This document shows positions 1 to 9,634 of a stretch of 64,000 nt of DNA, piece after piece (the stretch's first letter is position 1; every line of letters begins with the position of its first letter). This stretch comes from Kineosporia sp. R_H_3. Its GTDB lineage: Bacteria; Actinomycetota; Actinomycetes; Actinomycetales; Kineosporiaceae. Both the position numbers and the translations under genes were made by a program. Where the stretch lies: NCBI RefSeq assembly GCF_002198675.1, contig NZ_MWLL01000178.1:62001-126000 (forward strand), read 5' to 3'. Below the pieces are notes generated by a model, which was given only the letters and a program-made list of their open reading frames with translations, had not been told where the DNA came from and made no database searches.

Positions 1-3000
1 GACCGGCACTCCGGCGACCTGCGCCCGGAGCACCTGGCCGCCCTCACCGACTGGCTCGACGCGAACGCGGAGGCCGTCGAGCCCGACGGCGCCGGAGACC
101 TCGTCGAGCAGACGGAGCGCTGGGTCCCCGCTGACCTGCACGCGCAGTGGCGCCGGCAGTGGGTCAACGCGTTCGAGCGCGGCACCCGCCAGCTCGTGCC
201 GGCGCTCGTCGACGTCAACAACCCCGGCCTGACCGGGCCGGTACAGAACCAGCCGGACTTCCAGGCCGGCTCGGTGGACCACCGGACGCACTTCGCCGCC
301 GCCGTCCCGGACCTGGTGCGGCAGGCGATGTCGGAGTACTCCGGGCTCACCGGCCGGACGTACGCCCCCGTGCACACCTACGACTGCGACGACGCCGACT
401 ACGTCATGGTCGGGCTCGGGTCGGTGACGGACGACGTCCGCGCCGTCCTGCCGCACCTGCGCGCGCAGGGCCTCAAGGTCGGCCTGGTCGCCGTCAAGCT
501 GCTCCAGCCCTTCCCCGAGGCGGAGGTCGTCGAGGCCCTGCGGGGCAAGAAGGCCGTCACCGTCCTCGAGCGGTCCGACCAGACCGCCCTCACCTCGTTC
601 GTCACCCAGGCGCTCTTCCGGGCCCGGGAGAACGCCCGGACCGGCACCGACCGGCACCCGGGCGTGCCGCCGGCCGACGAGGTGCCGGTGCTGACGACCG
701 CGATCTTCGGGCTCGGCGGCCACGACCTGCAGCCGCGGCACCTCGTCGCGGCGTTCGAGAACATGGCCGCCGGCGCCCCGGCACCGTTGGTGTACCTGGG
801 GTCCCAGTTCTTCGACCCGGGCTCGCGGGGCCGGATGGCCGAGCTCCAGGAGCGGCTGCGGGCGGCGTACCCGGAGACCGAGCTCATGGCGCTGGAGACC
901 GGGCCGAACCCGGTGCTGCTGCCGGAGTCGGCGATCCGGATCCGGTTCCACTCGGTCGGCGGCTACGGCACGATCGCGACCGGCAAGCTGCTCACCGACA
1001 TCCTCGCCGGCGTGCTCGGCATGCACTCGAAGTCCGCCCCGAAGTACGGGTCGGAGAAGAGCGGCGCCCCGACGAACTACTACATCACCCTGAGCCCCGA
1101 ACCGGTGCTGCTGACGAACGCCGAGCTCGAGGACGTCGAGGTGGTCATCTCGCCCGACCACCGGGCGTTCATCCACACCAACCCGCTCAAGGGTCTCGTC
1201 CCCGGCGGCACGTTCATCCTGCAGTCGAGCCTGAGCAACGAGGAGGTCTGGCGCGAGCTGCCGTCGTACGCGCGCCGGACGATCCGCGAGAAGCGGATCC
1301 GGCTGCTCGTCGTCGACGCCTTCAGCGTCGCCCGGCGGCACGCCCCGACCTCGGACCTCGAGACCCGGATGATGGGCATCGCCTTCATCGGCTCGGTCGC
1401 CGCGCACGTCGACCGGGTGTCGGCGGGTGCCGCCGAGGAGGTCATCCTCGACAAGGTGCACGCCCAGATCGTCAAGAAGTTCGGTCGCAAGGGCGACGCC
1501 GTCGTCGAGGGCAACATGGCGGTGATCCGGGACGGCATCGAGGCCACCCGGGTCGTCGACCTCGACTCCCCTGAGCTGCTCGCCCTCGACGACAAGCCGT
1601 TGCCGCGGACGTTGCTGGCCGGCACCGGCGTCTCGGCGTCGATGTGCTCGAGCACGACGGCCGCCGCGTCGAGCGGCCTGTTCGACCCCGCCTACTACGA
1701 GGACATCACAGCCCGCCCGTTCCGCGAGGGCACCATCGGCGAGGCACCGGTGTTCCCCGGCGCCGGGCTCTTCATGCCTGCGGGGACGGCGGCCCGCAAG
1801 GACAAGGGCCTGTTCCGCAGGACGGTTCCGAGCATCGACGTGAGCACGTGCACCGGCTGCATGGAGTGCGCGCTCGTCTGCCCGGACGCCGCGATCCCGA
1901 ACACCGTGCACGAGGTGCACGAGCTGCTGCTCGCCGGGATCGCCGCCGTGGACGTCACCGACGCCCAGCGGGAGGCCCTGCGCGGCCTCGTCTACGGGCT
2001 CGCCGAACGGGTCCGGGCGGCGCTGCGCACCGACACCGAGGGCCGCCCGTTCCACCGGATCGTGGCGGACGTGGCGGGGGTCGGCGACGACGACCCCGTG
2101 CTGGCCCGCAACGTGGCCGCGGTGGTCGAGGTGCTCGCCGGCTTCCCGGTCGCGCGCACCCGGCCGTTCTTCGACGCCCCGGAGAAGGTCTCCCCGGGCA
2201 GCGGCGCGCTCTTCGCCGCCACCGTCGACCCGTGGAAGTGCACCGGCTGCCTGGAGTGCATCGAGGTCTGCGGCCCGGGCGCGCTGACGCCGACGGAGCA
2301 GGACGACGACGTGCTCGGCACGCTCCAGGCGCGCTTCACGTTCTCCGCCACGCTGCCGAACGCGCCGAGCCGGTTCCTCGAGGGCTCGACGACCCCGGAC
2401 GGCGACATCAAGCGCCTGCTGCTCGACCGCTCGAACTACTACGCGACGACCGGCGGGCACGGCGGCTGCCGGGGCTGCGGCGAGGTCACCGCGCTGCGGC
2501 TGCTCATGTCGGTCAGCCACGCCCTCGGCGCGCAGCGCCGTCGCGCCCATCTGCGCGAGCTGGACGCTCTGCTCCACGGGCTCACCGCCAAGCGGGACGC
2601 CCTCGACCCGGCCGACACCACCCGGCGGGAGCGGATCTCCACGATCGTGGCGGCCCTCGAACGGCGGCTGTACCTCTACGAGGCCGGCCCCACCGGGAAC
2701 GGCCCGGCGTCCACGGTGATCGCGAACGCGACCGGCTGCAGCAGCGTGTACGCCTCGACGATGCCGTTCAACTCCTACACCGACCCGTGGGTGAACAGCC
2801 TCTTCCAGGACGCCCAGCCGCTCGCGAAGGGCATCTTCGAGGGCCTGTCCGCCCAGCTCGTCCCCGACGTCCGGATGCTCCGGCTGGCCCGCCTCGAGCT
2901 CGAGGACGCCTACCGTGCCGACCTGCACGACCCGCAGCTGGACATGCTCTCCTGGGAGGAGTTCAGCACCGACGAGCTCGGTCTGCTCCCGACGGTGCTG

Positions 3001-4305
3001 ACGATCGGCGGCGACGGCGCGAGCTACGACATCGGGTTCGGCGCGATGTCCCGGATCCTCGCCAGCGACACCCCGATGAAGGTCCTGGTGCTCAACTCCG
3101 GCGTGTACTCCAACACCGGTGGCCAGGCGTCGACGGCGAGCTTCACCGGCCAGGACTCCGACCTCGCCCGGTTCGGCAGCGCCGCGACCGGCAAGCACGA
3201 GAACCGCAAGGAGCTCGGCCTGCTCGCGTCCTTCCACCCGCACGTGCTGGTCGTCGCGACGAGCACGGCGTTCCAGGCGCACTTCCTGCGCAACGCCACC
3301 GAGCTCGTCACGTACACCGACGGCCCGGCCGTGATGGACGTCTACACCCCGTGCGGGTCCGAGCACGGCGTCCCGGAGGCGGCGTCCAACGCGCGGGCCC
3401 GGCTCGCGGTCGAGAGCCGGATGAACCCGCTGTTCGTCCACGACCCGCGCCGCGGGGCCTCTCCCGAAGAGGCGTTCTCCGTCGAGGGGAACCCGGACCC
3501 GGAGGCGGACTGGACGACGACCACGCTGCAGTACCTCGACGAGAACGGCGACGTGCAGCTCATGACGACGCCGCTCACCCCGGCCGAGTTCGCACTGGGC
3601 GAGACCCGGTTCAAGAAGCAGTTCCGCACCCTCGCGGCCGACCTCGAGCCGGTCGCCGTCCCGATCCACGAGTACGTCGACATGCCGTCCGGGCTGCGCG
3701 CCGGCACCGTCCCGTTCGTCTGGGCGACCGACGAGGAGCGGCACCTGACGAAGGTCGTGTGCTCGTCGTCCGTCGTCGGGCTCGTCGAGGAGCGGCGCCG
3801 CTACTGGCGGACGCTGCAGTTCCTCTCCGGCATGCACGAGACCCGGCTCACCGCGGCGCACCGGGCCGAGCTCCAGCAGCTGCAGGCGCGCTACGAGGAG
3901 GCGGTCCGGCTGCGCGAGGCGTCGCTCGACGACATCGCGCGGGCGATGACCGAGCTCGCGTCGTCGACCGCCGTGCCGTCGGCCCCCGCCGCCGCACCGG
4001 CCGGCGCGTTCGGCGGCCCGGCCCCGGCGGCCGCCGCCGCGACCGCGGCACCAGCAGGGTCGACCGTCCTGACGGCCGGCCCGGTCTTCCTCGACCCGGC
4101 CGACGAGCCGCTCTGCAACGACTGCGGCACCTGCTACCAGGAGCTGCCGCAGTTCTTCCAGAAGGCGACGGTCGTCATCGACGGCGAGGCCCGGACGGTC
4201 GCCCGGATGATCCCCGGTGCCGTCGACACGGTCGAGGTCACCCCGGAGATCCGCAAGCGGATCGACCGTGTGCGGGCGAACTGCGACGCGGAGATCATCC
4301 GGTGA
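1..4305 (+). CDS. 2-oxoacid (pyruvate):ferredoxin/flavodoxin oxidoreductase-like protein, 5' end missing
   Basis: The frame is open from base 1, so the start lies upstream; 1434 residues are visible. Order of the visible parts (numbered from the window start): PFOR domain II (about 60-200), gamma domain with the FHSVGGYGTIATGK signature (about 315-500), a two-cluster ferredoxin domain with CTGCMECALVCP at residue 617 and CTGCLECIEVCG at 747, a CRGCGE segment near 823, and the ThDP domain with GGDGASYDIG near 1003 and the NTGGQAST signature. After an Ala/Pro linker there is an extra C-terminal Cys motif, CNDCGTC at 1372, plus a late Cys. The family oxidatively decarboxylates 2-oxoacids to acyl-CoA and reduces ferredoxin. 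The substrate cannot be read from sequence. The stop overlaps the next gene's GTG, so the two are probably made together. Confidence 0.9.
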   Translation, partial: DRHSGDLRPEHLAALTDWLDANAEAVEPDGAGDLVEQTERWVPADLHAQWRRQWVNAFERGTRQLVPALVDVNNPGLTGPVQNQPDFQAGSVDHRTHFAAAVPDLVRQAMSEYSGLTGRTYAPVHTYDCDDADYVMVGLGSVTDDVRAVLPHLRAQGLKVGLVAVKLLQPFPEAEVVEALRGKKAVTVLERSDQTALTSFVTQALFRARENARTGTDRHPGVPPADEVPVLTTAIFGLGGHDLQPRHLVAAFENMAAGAPAPLVYLGSQFFDPGSRGRMAELQERLRAAYPETELMALETGPNPVLLPESAIRIRFHSVGGYGTIATGKLLTDILAGVLGMHSKSAPKYGSEKSGAPTNYYITLSPEPVLLTNAELEDVEVVISPDHRAFIHTNPLKGLVPGGTFILQSSLSNEEVWRELPSYARRTIREKRIRLLVVDAFSVARRHAPTSDLETRMMGIAFIGSVAAHVDRVSAGAAEEVILDKVHAQIVKKFGRKGDAVVEGNMAVIRDGIEATRVVDLDSPELLALDDKPLPRTLLAGTGVSASMCSSTTAAASSGLFDPAYYEDITARPFREGTIGEAPVFPGAGLFMPAGTAARKDKGLFRRTVPSIDVSTCTGCMECALVCPDAAIPNTVHEVHELLLAGIAAVDVTDAQREALRGLVYGLAERVRAALRTDTEGRPFHRIVADVAGVGDDDPVLARNVAAVVEVLAGFPVARTRPFFDAPEKVSPGSGALFAATVDPWKCTGCLECIEVCGPGALTPTEQDDDVLGTLQARFTFSATLPNAPSRFLEGSTTPDGDIKRLLLDRSNYYATTGGHGGCRGCGEVTALRLLMSVSHALGAQRRRAHLRELDALLHGLTAKRDALDPADTTRRERISTIVAALERRLYLYEAGPTGNGPASTVIANATGCSSVYASTMPFNSYTDPWVNSLFQDAQPLAKGIFEGLSAQLVPDVRMLRLARLELEDAYRADLHDPQLDMLSWEEFSTDELGLLPTVLTIGGDGASYDIGFGAMSRILASDTPMKVLVLNSGVYSNTGGQASTASFTGQDSDLARFGSAATGKHENRKELGLLASFHPHVLVVATSTAFQAHFLRNATELVTYTDGPAVMDVYTPCGSEHGVPEAASNARARLAVESRMNPLFVHDPRRGASPEEAFSVEGNPDPEADWTTTTLQYLDENGDVQLMTTPLTPAEFALGETRFKKQFRTLAADLEPVAVPIHEYVDMPSGLRAGTVPFVWATDEERHLTKVVCSSSVVGLVEERRRYWRTLQFLSGMHETRLTAAHRAELQQLQARYEEAVRLREASLDDIARAMTELASSTAVPSAPAAAPAGAFGGPAPAAAAATAAPAGSTVLTAGPVFLDPADEPLCNDCGTCYQELPQFFQKATVVIDGEARTVARMIPGAVDTVEVTPEIRKRIDRVRANCDAEIIR

Positions 4306-7163
4306 CGGCCGGCCCGCCGCCCGGGGGCCCGGCCGCCGACGCGGTCGGCCCCGAGGACCTGCGGCACTACCTCGACGCCCGCAGCACCCTCGAGCAGACC
4401 CGCGCCCGGGTCGAGGTGCTCGAGCACTCCGAGCCGGTGGAGACCTTCAACCGCCAGCTCGACCTGCTCAAGCGGCGCCTCGTCGCCCAGCCGCAGGCCT
4501 TCCGCGAGATGTTCATCGCCGACGGCATGCAAGCGGTCGCACTGGAGTTCCGGCAGCCCGAGCTGGGCGACGACTTCGTCCGCGCGATGTGGGCGACCCT
4601 GCTCCGCGGCGACGACGCGGCCAAGGTGCTCATGCGGTTCGTGTGGGGCCTCAACCTCGGCATGAAGCGCAAGTTCGTCCGTGGGCTCGACCGCTGCTTG
4701 TCCGAGCGGTACCCGATGTTCGACGGGCTGTCCCGGGACTGGCCGGCGGGCAACAGCATCCCGCCGTACATCCGCGACGCGCAGGAGCGCGAGCACGACT
4801 TCGGGCTCGTCAACCAGGGGTACCAGGGCTACCTGACCCTCGGGTACACCACCGCCGAGGTCGACCTGTTCGTCTGGTTGGAGGCGTTGCGGGACAAGCA
4901 GTGCGAGGAGAAGCCGTGCGAGATCGGCATCCTCCTCGCCGGCCGCCGGGAGCCCAAGGGCGGCTGCCCGGTGAAGATCCACATCCCGCGCGTCCTCGAG
5001 CTCGTCGGGACCGGCCGGTTCCGCGAGGCGATGGAGCTCATCGAGTCGGCCAACCCGCTGCCGGACGTCACCGGCCGGGTCTGCCCGCAGGAGCTGCAGT
5101 GCCAGGGCGTCTGCATCCAGAACAAGATGCCGATCGCGATCGGCCAGCTCGAGTGGTTCCTCCCCGAGCGCGAGAAGCGGCTGCACCCCGATGCCGCGAC
5201 GGACCGGTTCGCCGGCCGGCGCGACCCGTGGGATGTCGCCGCGCGGCCGCCGGTGGCGATCGTCGGCTCCGGGCCGTCCGGCCTCATCAACGCCTACCTG
5301 CTCGGCGCCGAGGGCTTCCCGGTCACGGTGTTCGAGGCCTTCCACGCGCTCGGCGGCGTGCTGCGCTACGGGATCCCCGAGTTCCGGCTGCCCAACGACC
5401 TCATCGACGACGTCGTCGGCAAGATCCGGCTGCTCGGCGGCAAGTTCGTGCCGAACTTCGTCGTCGGCAAGACCGCGACCCTGGAGGAGCTGCGCGCGGC
5501 CGGCTTCTGGAAGATCTTCGTCGGCTCCGGCGCCGGCCTCCCGCGGTTCATGAACGTCCCCGGCGAGCACCTGCTCAACGTGATGTCCGCCAACGAGTTC
5601 CTCACCCGGGTCAACCTCATGCAGGGCCAGCGGGCGGACTACGAGACCCCGCTGCCGGACGTCGAGGGCAGGCAGGTGCTCGTCATCGGCGGCGGCAACA
5701 CCGCGATGGACGCCGCCCGCACCGCACGCCGGCTCGGCGGCGAGGTGACGATCGTCTACCGCCGGACGCAGAAGGAGATGCCGGCCCGCGTCGAGGAGCT
5801 GCACCACGCCCTCGAGGAGGAGATCGCGCTGTCCGTGCTGCGCTCCCCCGCGGAGTTCCTCGGCGACCCGGCGACGAACTTCGTCACCGGGGCCGTCCTC
5901 GACGTCATGGAGCTCGGCCGGCCGGACGCGTCCGGACGACGCAGCCCGGTCGTCACCGGCGCCCAGGAGACGGTGGCCGCGGACCTCGTCATCATGGCGC
6001 TCGGCAACGCGGCGAACCCGATCATCAAGGACTCCGAGCCCCGGCTCCACACCTCGAAGTGGGGCACCATCGACCTCGACCACGACGGGTCGCAGGAGAC
6101 CACGCTGCCCGGCGTCTACACCGGCGGCGACGCCGCCCGCGGCGGGTCGACGGCGATCATGGCGGCGGGCGACGGGCAGGCGGCCGCCCGCGAGATCATC
6201 GGTGCGATCGACCTCGAGCCGGCCGCCGTCCGCGAGATGGTCGCGCGGGCCCGGGAGTACTCCGACGTCGCGGCGACCTCGCAGCGGATCCTGCACAAGG
6301 CCGAGCTGAGCGACGGGATCGACGAGTTCGTCGTCCGCTCGCCGCTCGTCGCGCACGCCGCGCAGGCCGGCCAGTTCGTCCGGGTGCTGCCGTGGGAGCA
6401 CGGCGAGCTGATCCCGCTGACCCTCGCCGACTGGGACGCCGACTCCGGGACCATCTGCCTCGTCGTCCAGGGCGTCGGGACGAGCAGCATCGAGATCAAC
6501 CGGATGGGCGTCGGCGACTCGTTCGCCGGCATCGCAGGTCCGCTCGGCCGCGCCAGCGAGATCCACCGGCACGAGCCGGGGACGACGGTCGTCTTCACCG
6601 CGGGCGGCCTCGGCCTGCCGCCGGTGTACCCGATCATGCGCGAGCACCTGCGCGCCGGGAACCACGTCACGCTGGTGACGGGCTTCCGCAGCGCCGGCCT
6701 CATGTTCTGGCTCGGTCCGGACGAGCGGGTCGGCCGGCTGCAGGCCGAGTTCGGCGACCTGCTCGACGTCGTCGTCACCACGAACGACGGGACGTACGGC
6801 GTGCCGGGCTTCGTCACCGGCCCTCTGGAGCAGATGCTCGAGGCGAACCGGCACGGCGAGGGACGCCGCGTCGCCGAGGTGGTGACGATCGGGCCGCCGC
6901 TCATGATGCGTGCGGTGAGCGACCTGTGCCGGCGGTTCGGCGCCCCCTGCGTCGCGAGCCTCAACTCGATCATGGTCGACGCCACCGGCATGTGCGGCGC
7001 CTGCATGGTGCCGGTCGTCGTCGACGGCAAGATGGTGCGCAAGCACGCCTGCATCGACGGCCCGGAGATCGACGCCGCCATCATCGACTGGGAGAAGTTC
7101 CTCCCGCGGTTCGGTCAGTTCCGCAACCAGGAGCAGCGGAGCCGGGCCCAGCACGGGCTGTGA
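4302..7163 (+). CDS. NfnAB-like fused NADPH:ferredoxin/NAD oxidoreductase (GltD-type plus FNR-type)
   Basis: The GTG start overlaps the upstream stop (GTGA); 953 residues. An N-terminal helical region of about 230 residues is not seen in standard GltD/NfnB. A GltD-type cluster domain follows (VCPQELQCQGVC, near 265), then FAD binding (GSGPSGL near 320), a second Rossmann motif (IGGGNTAMDAARTARRLG near 465) and the GGDAARGGSTAI loop. The last 290 residues resemble NfnA/dihydroorotate-dehydrogenase electron-transfer subunits, with a [2Fe-2S]-type TGMCGAC motif near 897 and a later Cys. In Nfn enzymes the two halves are separate proteins that couple ferredoxin, NAD and NADP. Next to the PFOR-like gene, it probably passes electrons from reduced ferredoxin to NAD(P). 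Direction and bifurcation are not shown by the sequence. Confidence 0.85.
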   Translation: MTAGPPPGGPAADAVGPEDLRHYLDARSTLEQTRARVEVLEHSEPVETFNRQLDLLKRRLVAQPQAFREMFIADGMQAVALEFRQPELGDDFVRAMWATLLRGDDAAKVLMRFVWGLNLGMKRKFVRGLDRCLSERYPMFDGLSRDWPAGNSIPPYIRDAQEREHDFGLVNQGYQGYLTLGYTTAEVDLFVWLEALRDKQCEEKPCEIGILLAGRREPKGGCPVKIHIPRVLELVGTGRFREAMELIESANPLPDVTGRVCPQELQCQGVCIQNKMPIAIGQLEWFLPEREKRLHPDAATDRFAGRRDPWDVAARPPVAIVGSGPSGLINAYLLGAEGFPVTVFEAFHALGGVLRYGIPEFRLPNDLIDDVVGKIRLLGGKFVPNFVVGKTATLEELRAAGFWKIFVGSGAGLPRFMNVPGEHLLNVMSANEFLTRVNLMQGQRADYETPLPDVEGRQVLVIGGGNTAMDAARTARRLGGEVTIVYRRTQKEMPARVEELHHALEEEIALSVLRSPAEFLGDPATNFVTGAVLDVMELGRPDASGRRSPVVTGAQETVAADLVIMALGNAANPIIKDSEPRLHTSKWGTIDLDHDGSQETTLPGVYTGGDAARGGSTAIMAAGDGQAAAREIIGAIDLEPAAVREMVARAREYSDVAATSQRILHKAELSDGIDEFVVRSPLVAHAAQAGQFVRVLPWEHGELIPLTLADWDADSGTICLVVQGVGTSSIEINRMGVGDSFAGIAGPLGRASEIHRHEPGTTVVFTAGGLGLPPVYPIMREHLRAGNHVTLVTGFRSAGLMFWLGPDERVGRLQAEFGDLLDVVVTTNDGTYGVPGFVTGPLEQMLEANRHGEGRRVAEVVTIGPPLMMRAVSDLCRRFGAPCVASLNSIMVDATGMCGACMVPVVVDGKMVRKHACIDGPEIDAAIIDWEKFLPRFGQFRNQEQRSRAQHGL

Positions 7164-7779
7164 GCAGGGCGACCACCTCGTCGTCGCCGACCGCGGAGAA
7201 GTCGTCGTAGTACTGCCCGACGGAGCCGAACCGTCGCGCCGCCCGCAGGCACACGACCTCGTCGGCACCGGGCACCGCCGTCGAGAGCCCCACCGGGGCC
7301 ACCGGCACCGCCAGCACGACGGTCGAGGCCCCGAGCGCCCGGACGGCCTCGCACGCGACCCGGGCCGTGGCCCCGGTCGCGATGCCGTCGTCGACGACGA
7401 CCGCGACGCGGCCTCGCAGGCCCGGACGGGGCCGCCCGCGCCGGAGCCTCCCGACGCGCTCCTCGAGCGCACGCCGTTCGCGGTCCTCCACCGCCCGCCA
7501 CTGCGCCCGGGTGATCCGCGCCCGCGCGACCAGGACCTGGTCCACCACCCGGAAACCGCCCTCCCCGATCGCGCCCATCGCCAGCTCGGGCTGGGACGGC
7601 AGGCCGAGCTTGCGGACGACGACGACGTCGAGCGGGGCCCCGAGGGCGTCCGCCACCTCCGCCGCGACCGGGACGCCGCCCCGGGGCAGCCCGAGGACGA
7701 CGACATCGCGGCCGCGCAGGTGCTCCAGCCGCCGGGCGAGCCGGCGGCCGGCGTCCACCCTGTCGCGGAACTTCTGCAC
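7081..7779 (-). CDS. Phosphoribosyltransferase-domain protein
   Basis: The protein has 232 residues. A PRPP-binding motif (VAVVVDDGIATGATA) lies in the middle, and an N-terminal segment LGLPRGGVPVAAEVA is typical of the stand-alone PRTase family of actinomycetes that is often found with stress and dormancy genes. The GTG start at 7779 was chosen because the upstream 2TM gene stops at 7788, which leaves 8 bases. The 3' end overlaps the convergent Nfn-like gene by 83 bases, so the last 20 or so residues are unlikely to be conserved. The substrate is unknown. It is probably co-transcribed with the 2TM gene. Confidence 0.8.
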   Translation of the reverse strand: MQKFRDRVDAGRRLARRLEHLRGRDVVVLGLPRGGVPVAAEVADALGAPLDVVVVRKLGLPSQPELAMGAIGEGGFRVVDQVLVARARITRAQWRAVEDRERRALEERVGRLRRGRPRPGLRGRVAVVVDDGIATGATARVACEAVRALGASTVVLAVPVAPVGLSTAVPGADEVVCLRAARRFGSVGQYYDDFSAVGDDEVVALLTARAGPGSAAPGCGTDRTAGGTSPSR

Positions 7780-7787
7780 GGTCGCCG

Positions 7788-8093
7788 TCAGCTGCGACGG
7801 ATCTCCGCGTCGACGTCCGCCTCGCTGATGGGCTTGCGCACGAAGGTGTCCCAGAAGCTGAGGACGACCCCCAGGCCCCATCCGCCGATGACCCAGACCG
7901 GCCAGAAGTAGCCCCTGCCCGTCAGGGCCCAGACCCCGACGAGGAAGCTGTTGACCACCACGTAGGCCACGAGCCCGGACGTCCAGGCCCGCTTCTTCTC
8001 CAGGCGCCTGCGCGCCGCGTGGCGGTCATCGCCCGTTCGCAGTGCCGTGGCACCCGCGGTCTCGGGCATCTCGTCGTCGAACTCGTTCTGCAT
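7788..8093 (-). CDS. 2TM-domain membrane protein
   Basis: The product has 101 residues, with a charged N-terminus (KKR) followed by two hydrophobic helices (about 40-60 and 66-84), the layout of 2TM-domain proteins. A strong Shine-Dalgarno sequence (GGAGGTGA) lies at 8101-8108 on this strand. The PRTase gene follows after 8 bases. Its function is unknown; related domains sit in or beside signalling proteins. Confidence 0.75.
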   Translation of the reverse strand: MQNEFDDEMPETAGATALRTGDDRHAARRRLEKKRAWTSGLVAYVVVNSFLVGVWALTGRGYFWPVWVIGGWGLGVVLSFWDTFVRKPISEADVDAEIRRS

Positions 8094-8158
8094 CGCCGGT
8101 CACCTCCGGTACGCCGCGGCGTCCACGACCTGCGGACGCACGCGTCCACCCTCCATCG

Positions 8159-8599
8159 TCACCGGCGCACCGGGCCGTGACCAGGGGCCAACGGTCCACG
8201 GACGGCGACGAGGCCGCGGAGCGCGTCGATGAGCGGCTGGGCGTGGATCGACTTCAGGACGACGGCGTCGACCCCGGCGTCGAGGGCCTCCCTCGTCCGC
8301 GCGGGCGTCAGGTCCGTCGTGTAGATCAGGAGGGCGACGGAGGGGGTCTCGCGCGACAGGGTCCGGCACAGGTCCACCCCGAGACCGTCGGGCAGCCGGT
8401 TGTCGATGACCGCGACGCGCGGGAGGTGCCGCACGATGCTCTGCCGGGCGTCCCGCACGGTGCCTGCGGTGTCGAGCACGCGGAACCCGGCCGCTGCGAG
8501 CGTCTCGGCGACCATCTCCCGGATGCCCCGGTGGTCCTCGACGAGCACGACGCTCGTCGGCTCCGTGGTCCCGGACGGTCGCACGTCCACGTCGCTCAT
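8159..8599 (-). CDS. Single-domain response regulator (receiver only)
   Basis: The product has 146 residues. The receiver fold begins near residue 15 with the acidic pair ED at 21-22, phospho-acceptor Asp66 (VAVIDNRLPDG), the conserved Thr near 94 and Lys116. There is no DNA-binding or output domain after the receiver. The ATG at 8599 was preferred to an upstream start because the extra N-terminus lacks receiver character. No histidine kinase is encoded nearby. With the GAF-ANTAR genes opposite, a role in stress or phosphorelay signalling is plausible but inferred. Confidence 0.85.
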   Translation of the reverse strand: MSDVDVRPSGTTEPTSVVLVEDHRGIREMVAETLAAAGFRVLDTAGTVRDARQSIVRHLPRVAVIDNRLPDGLGVDLCRTLSRETPSVALLIYTTDLTPARTREALDAGVDAVVLKSIHAQPLIDALRGLVAVRGPLAPGHGPVRR

Positions 8600-8884
8600 G
8601 ACGGACCTCGCATCCTCTGGGTCGACGACGACCGGCGATGCGGGATCTGGGCAGCACGAGTCGAACCCGGCCCACGCTAGGCCGCGACGCGGATGTCCCG
8701 GAAGCGACCATTGTCCTAGGCCAGGGCACCGCGAGCGGCGCAAGGTGGCGGGTACGGCGCCGGCGACTTGTTCTCGACGGCCTGCTGGGGTTGACTCGAC
8801 GACGCCGGTCGCGACGCCGGACATCTGCGATCGGAGCACCATGGATCCTCGGGACGAGACCGGTGCCCGGGTCGGAGAACGTCG

Positions 8885-9634
8885 GTGACGCCGCCTCGGC
8901 GCGAGTCGATCCTCGCCGCGCTGGCCGGAGGCGGAACCGGGTCACTGCCGGAGCGGCTGTGCCGTTCGGCGGCTGCGGAGGTACCGGTGGACGGGGCATC
9001 CCTGTCGGTGATGAACCAGACCGTCCCTGCGGGGGCGGTCGCGAGCTCGGACCCGTTGGCTGCACTCCTGGAGGAGCTGCAGTTCTCGTTGAACGAAGGG
9101 CCGTGCGTCGACGCCGCCACGTGGCGCCGGCCGGTCCTCGAACCGGACGTCAGGATGCTCCCGGCCGGCCGCTGGCCGGCCCTGCTCGCCCCGCTGGGGG
9201 ACACCCCGATCCGGGCGGTGTTCGCGTTCCCCCTGCAGATCGGTGAGATCCGGCTCGGCGTCATGGACCTGTACCGCAAGCACCCCGGCCAGCTGTCCGA
9301 CCCCGAGCTGAACACCGCTCTGGCGTACGCCGACGCCGCCACGAACGTCCTGCTGTCGGGCCGGGGCGACGACGACGACGTCCCGGACCTGCTCCTGGAC
9401 CCGGTCCGGCACCGGGCCAAGGTGCACCAGGCCACCGGGATGGTCATGGTCCAGGCCGCGGTGACGATCGACGAGGCGTTCAGCCTGCTGGTGGCCCGCA
9501 GCTACGCGGAGGACCGGCCCCTCATGGACGTCGCCGACGACGTGGTCGCGCGCAGGATGCGCTTCGCGCCCGTGGTCGCCGACCCGTCGAGAGGGCAGCC
9601 GGACCCAGGTGGTGAGGGCAGGGCGCGGTCATGA
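8885..9634 (+). CDS. GAF-ANTAR domain protein 1
   Basis: The product has 249 residues. A GAF-like sensor domain covers about 15-150 (SLNEGPCVDA is a typical GAF-ANTAR signature), and an ANTAR RNA-binding helix bundle covers about 175-230 (HQATGMVMVQAAVTIDEAFSLL). ANTAR proteins bind paired-hexaloop RNA and act as antiterminators. The GTG start is preceded by GGAG at suitable spacing. The stop overlaps the ATG of a second GAF-ANTAR gene. The ligand and RNA targets are unknown. Confidence 0.88.
   Translation: MTPPRRESILAALAGGGTGSLPERLCRSAAAEVPVDGASLSVMNQTVPAGAVASSDPLAALLEELQFSLNEGPCVDAATWRRPVLEPDVRMLPAGRWPALLAPLGDTPIRAVFAFPLQIGEIRLGVMDLYRKHPGQLSDPELNTALAYADAATNVLLSGRGDDDDVPDLLLDPVRHRAKVHQATGMVMVQAAVTIDEAFSLLVARSYAEDRPLMDVADDVVARRMRFAPVVADPSRGQPDPGGEGRARS

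Noticed and set aside
1644-4301. Open frame upstream of and in frame with the Nfn-like gene
   Set aside because: It overlaps the PFOR-like gene in another frame and translates to Arg/Pro-rich nonsense; the real start is the GTG at 4302.
4134-7706. Very long open frame on the minus strand opposite the Nfn-like gene
   Set aside because: It is Arg/Gly/Asp-rich without domains and runs against a clearly conserved gene; a by-product of GC-rich codon bias.
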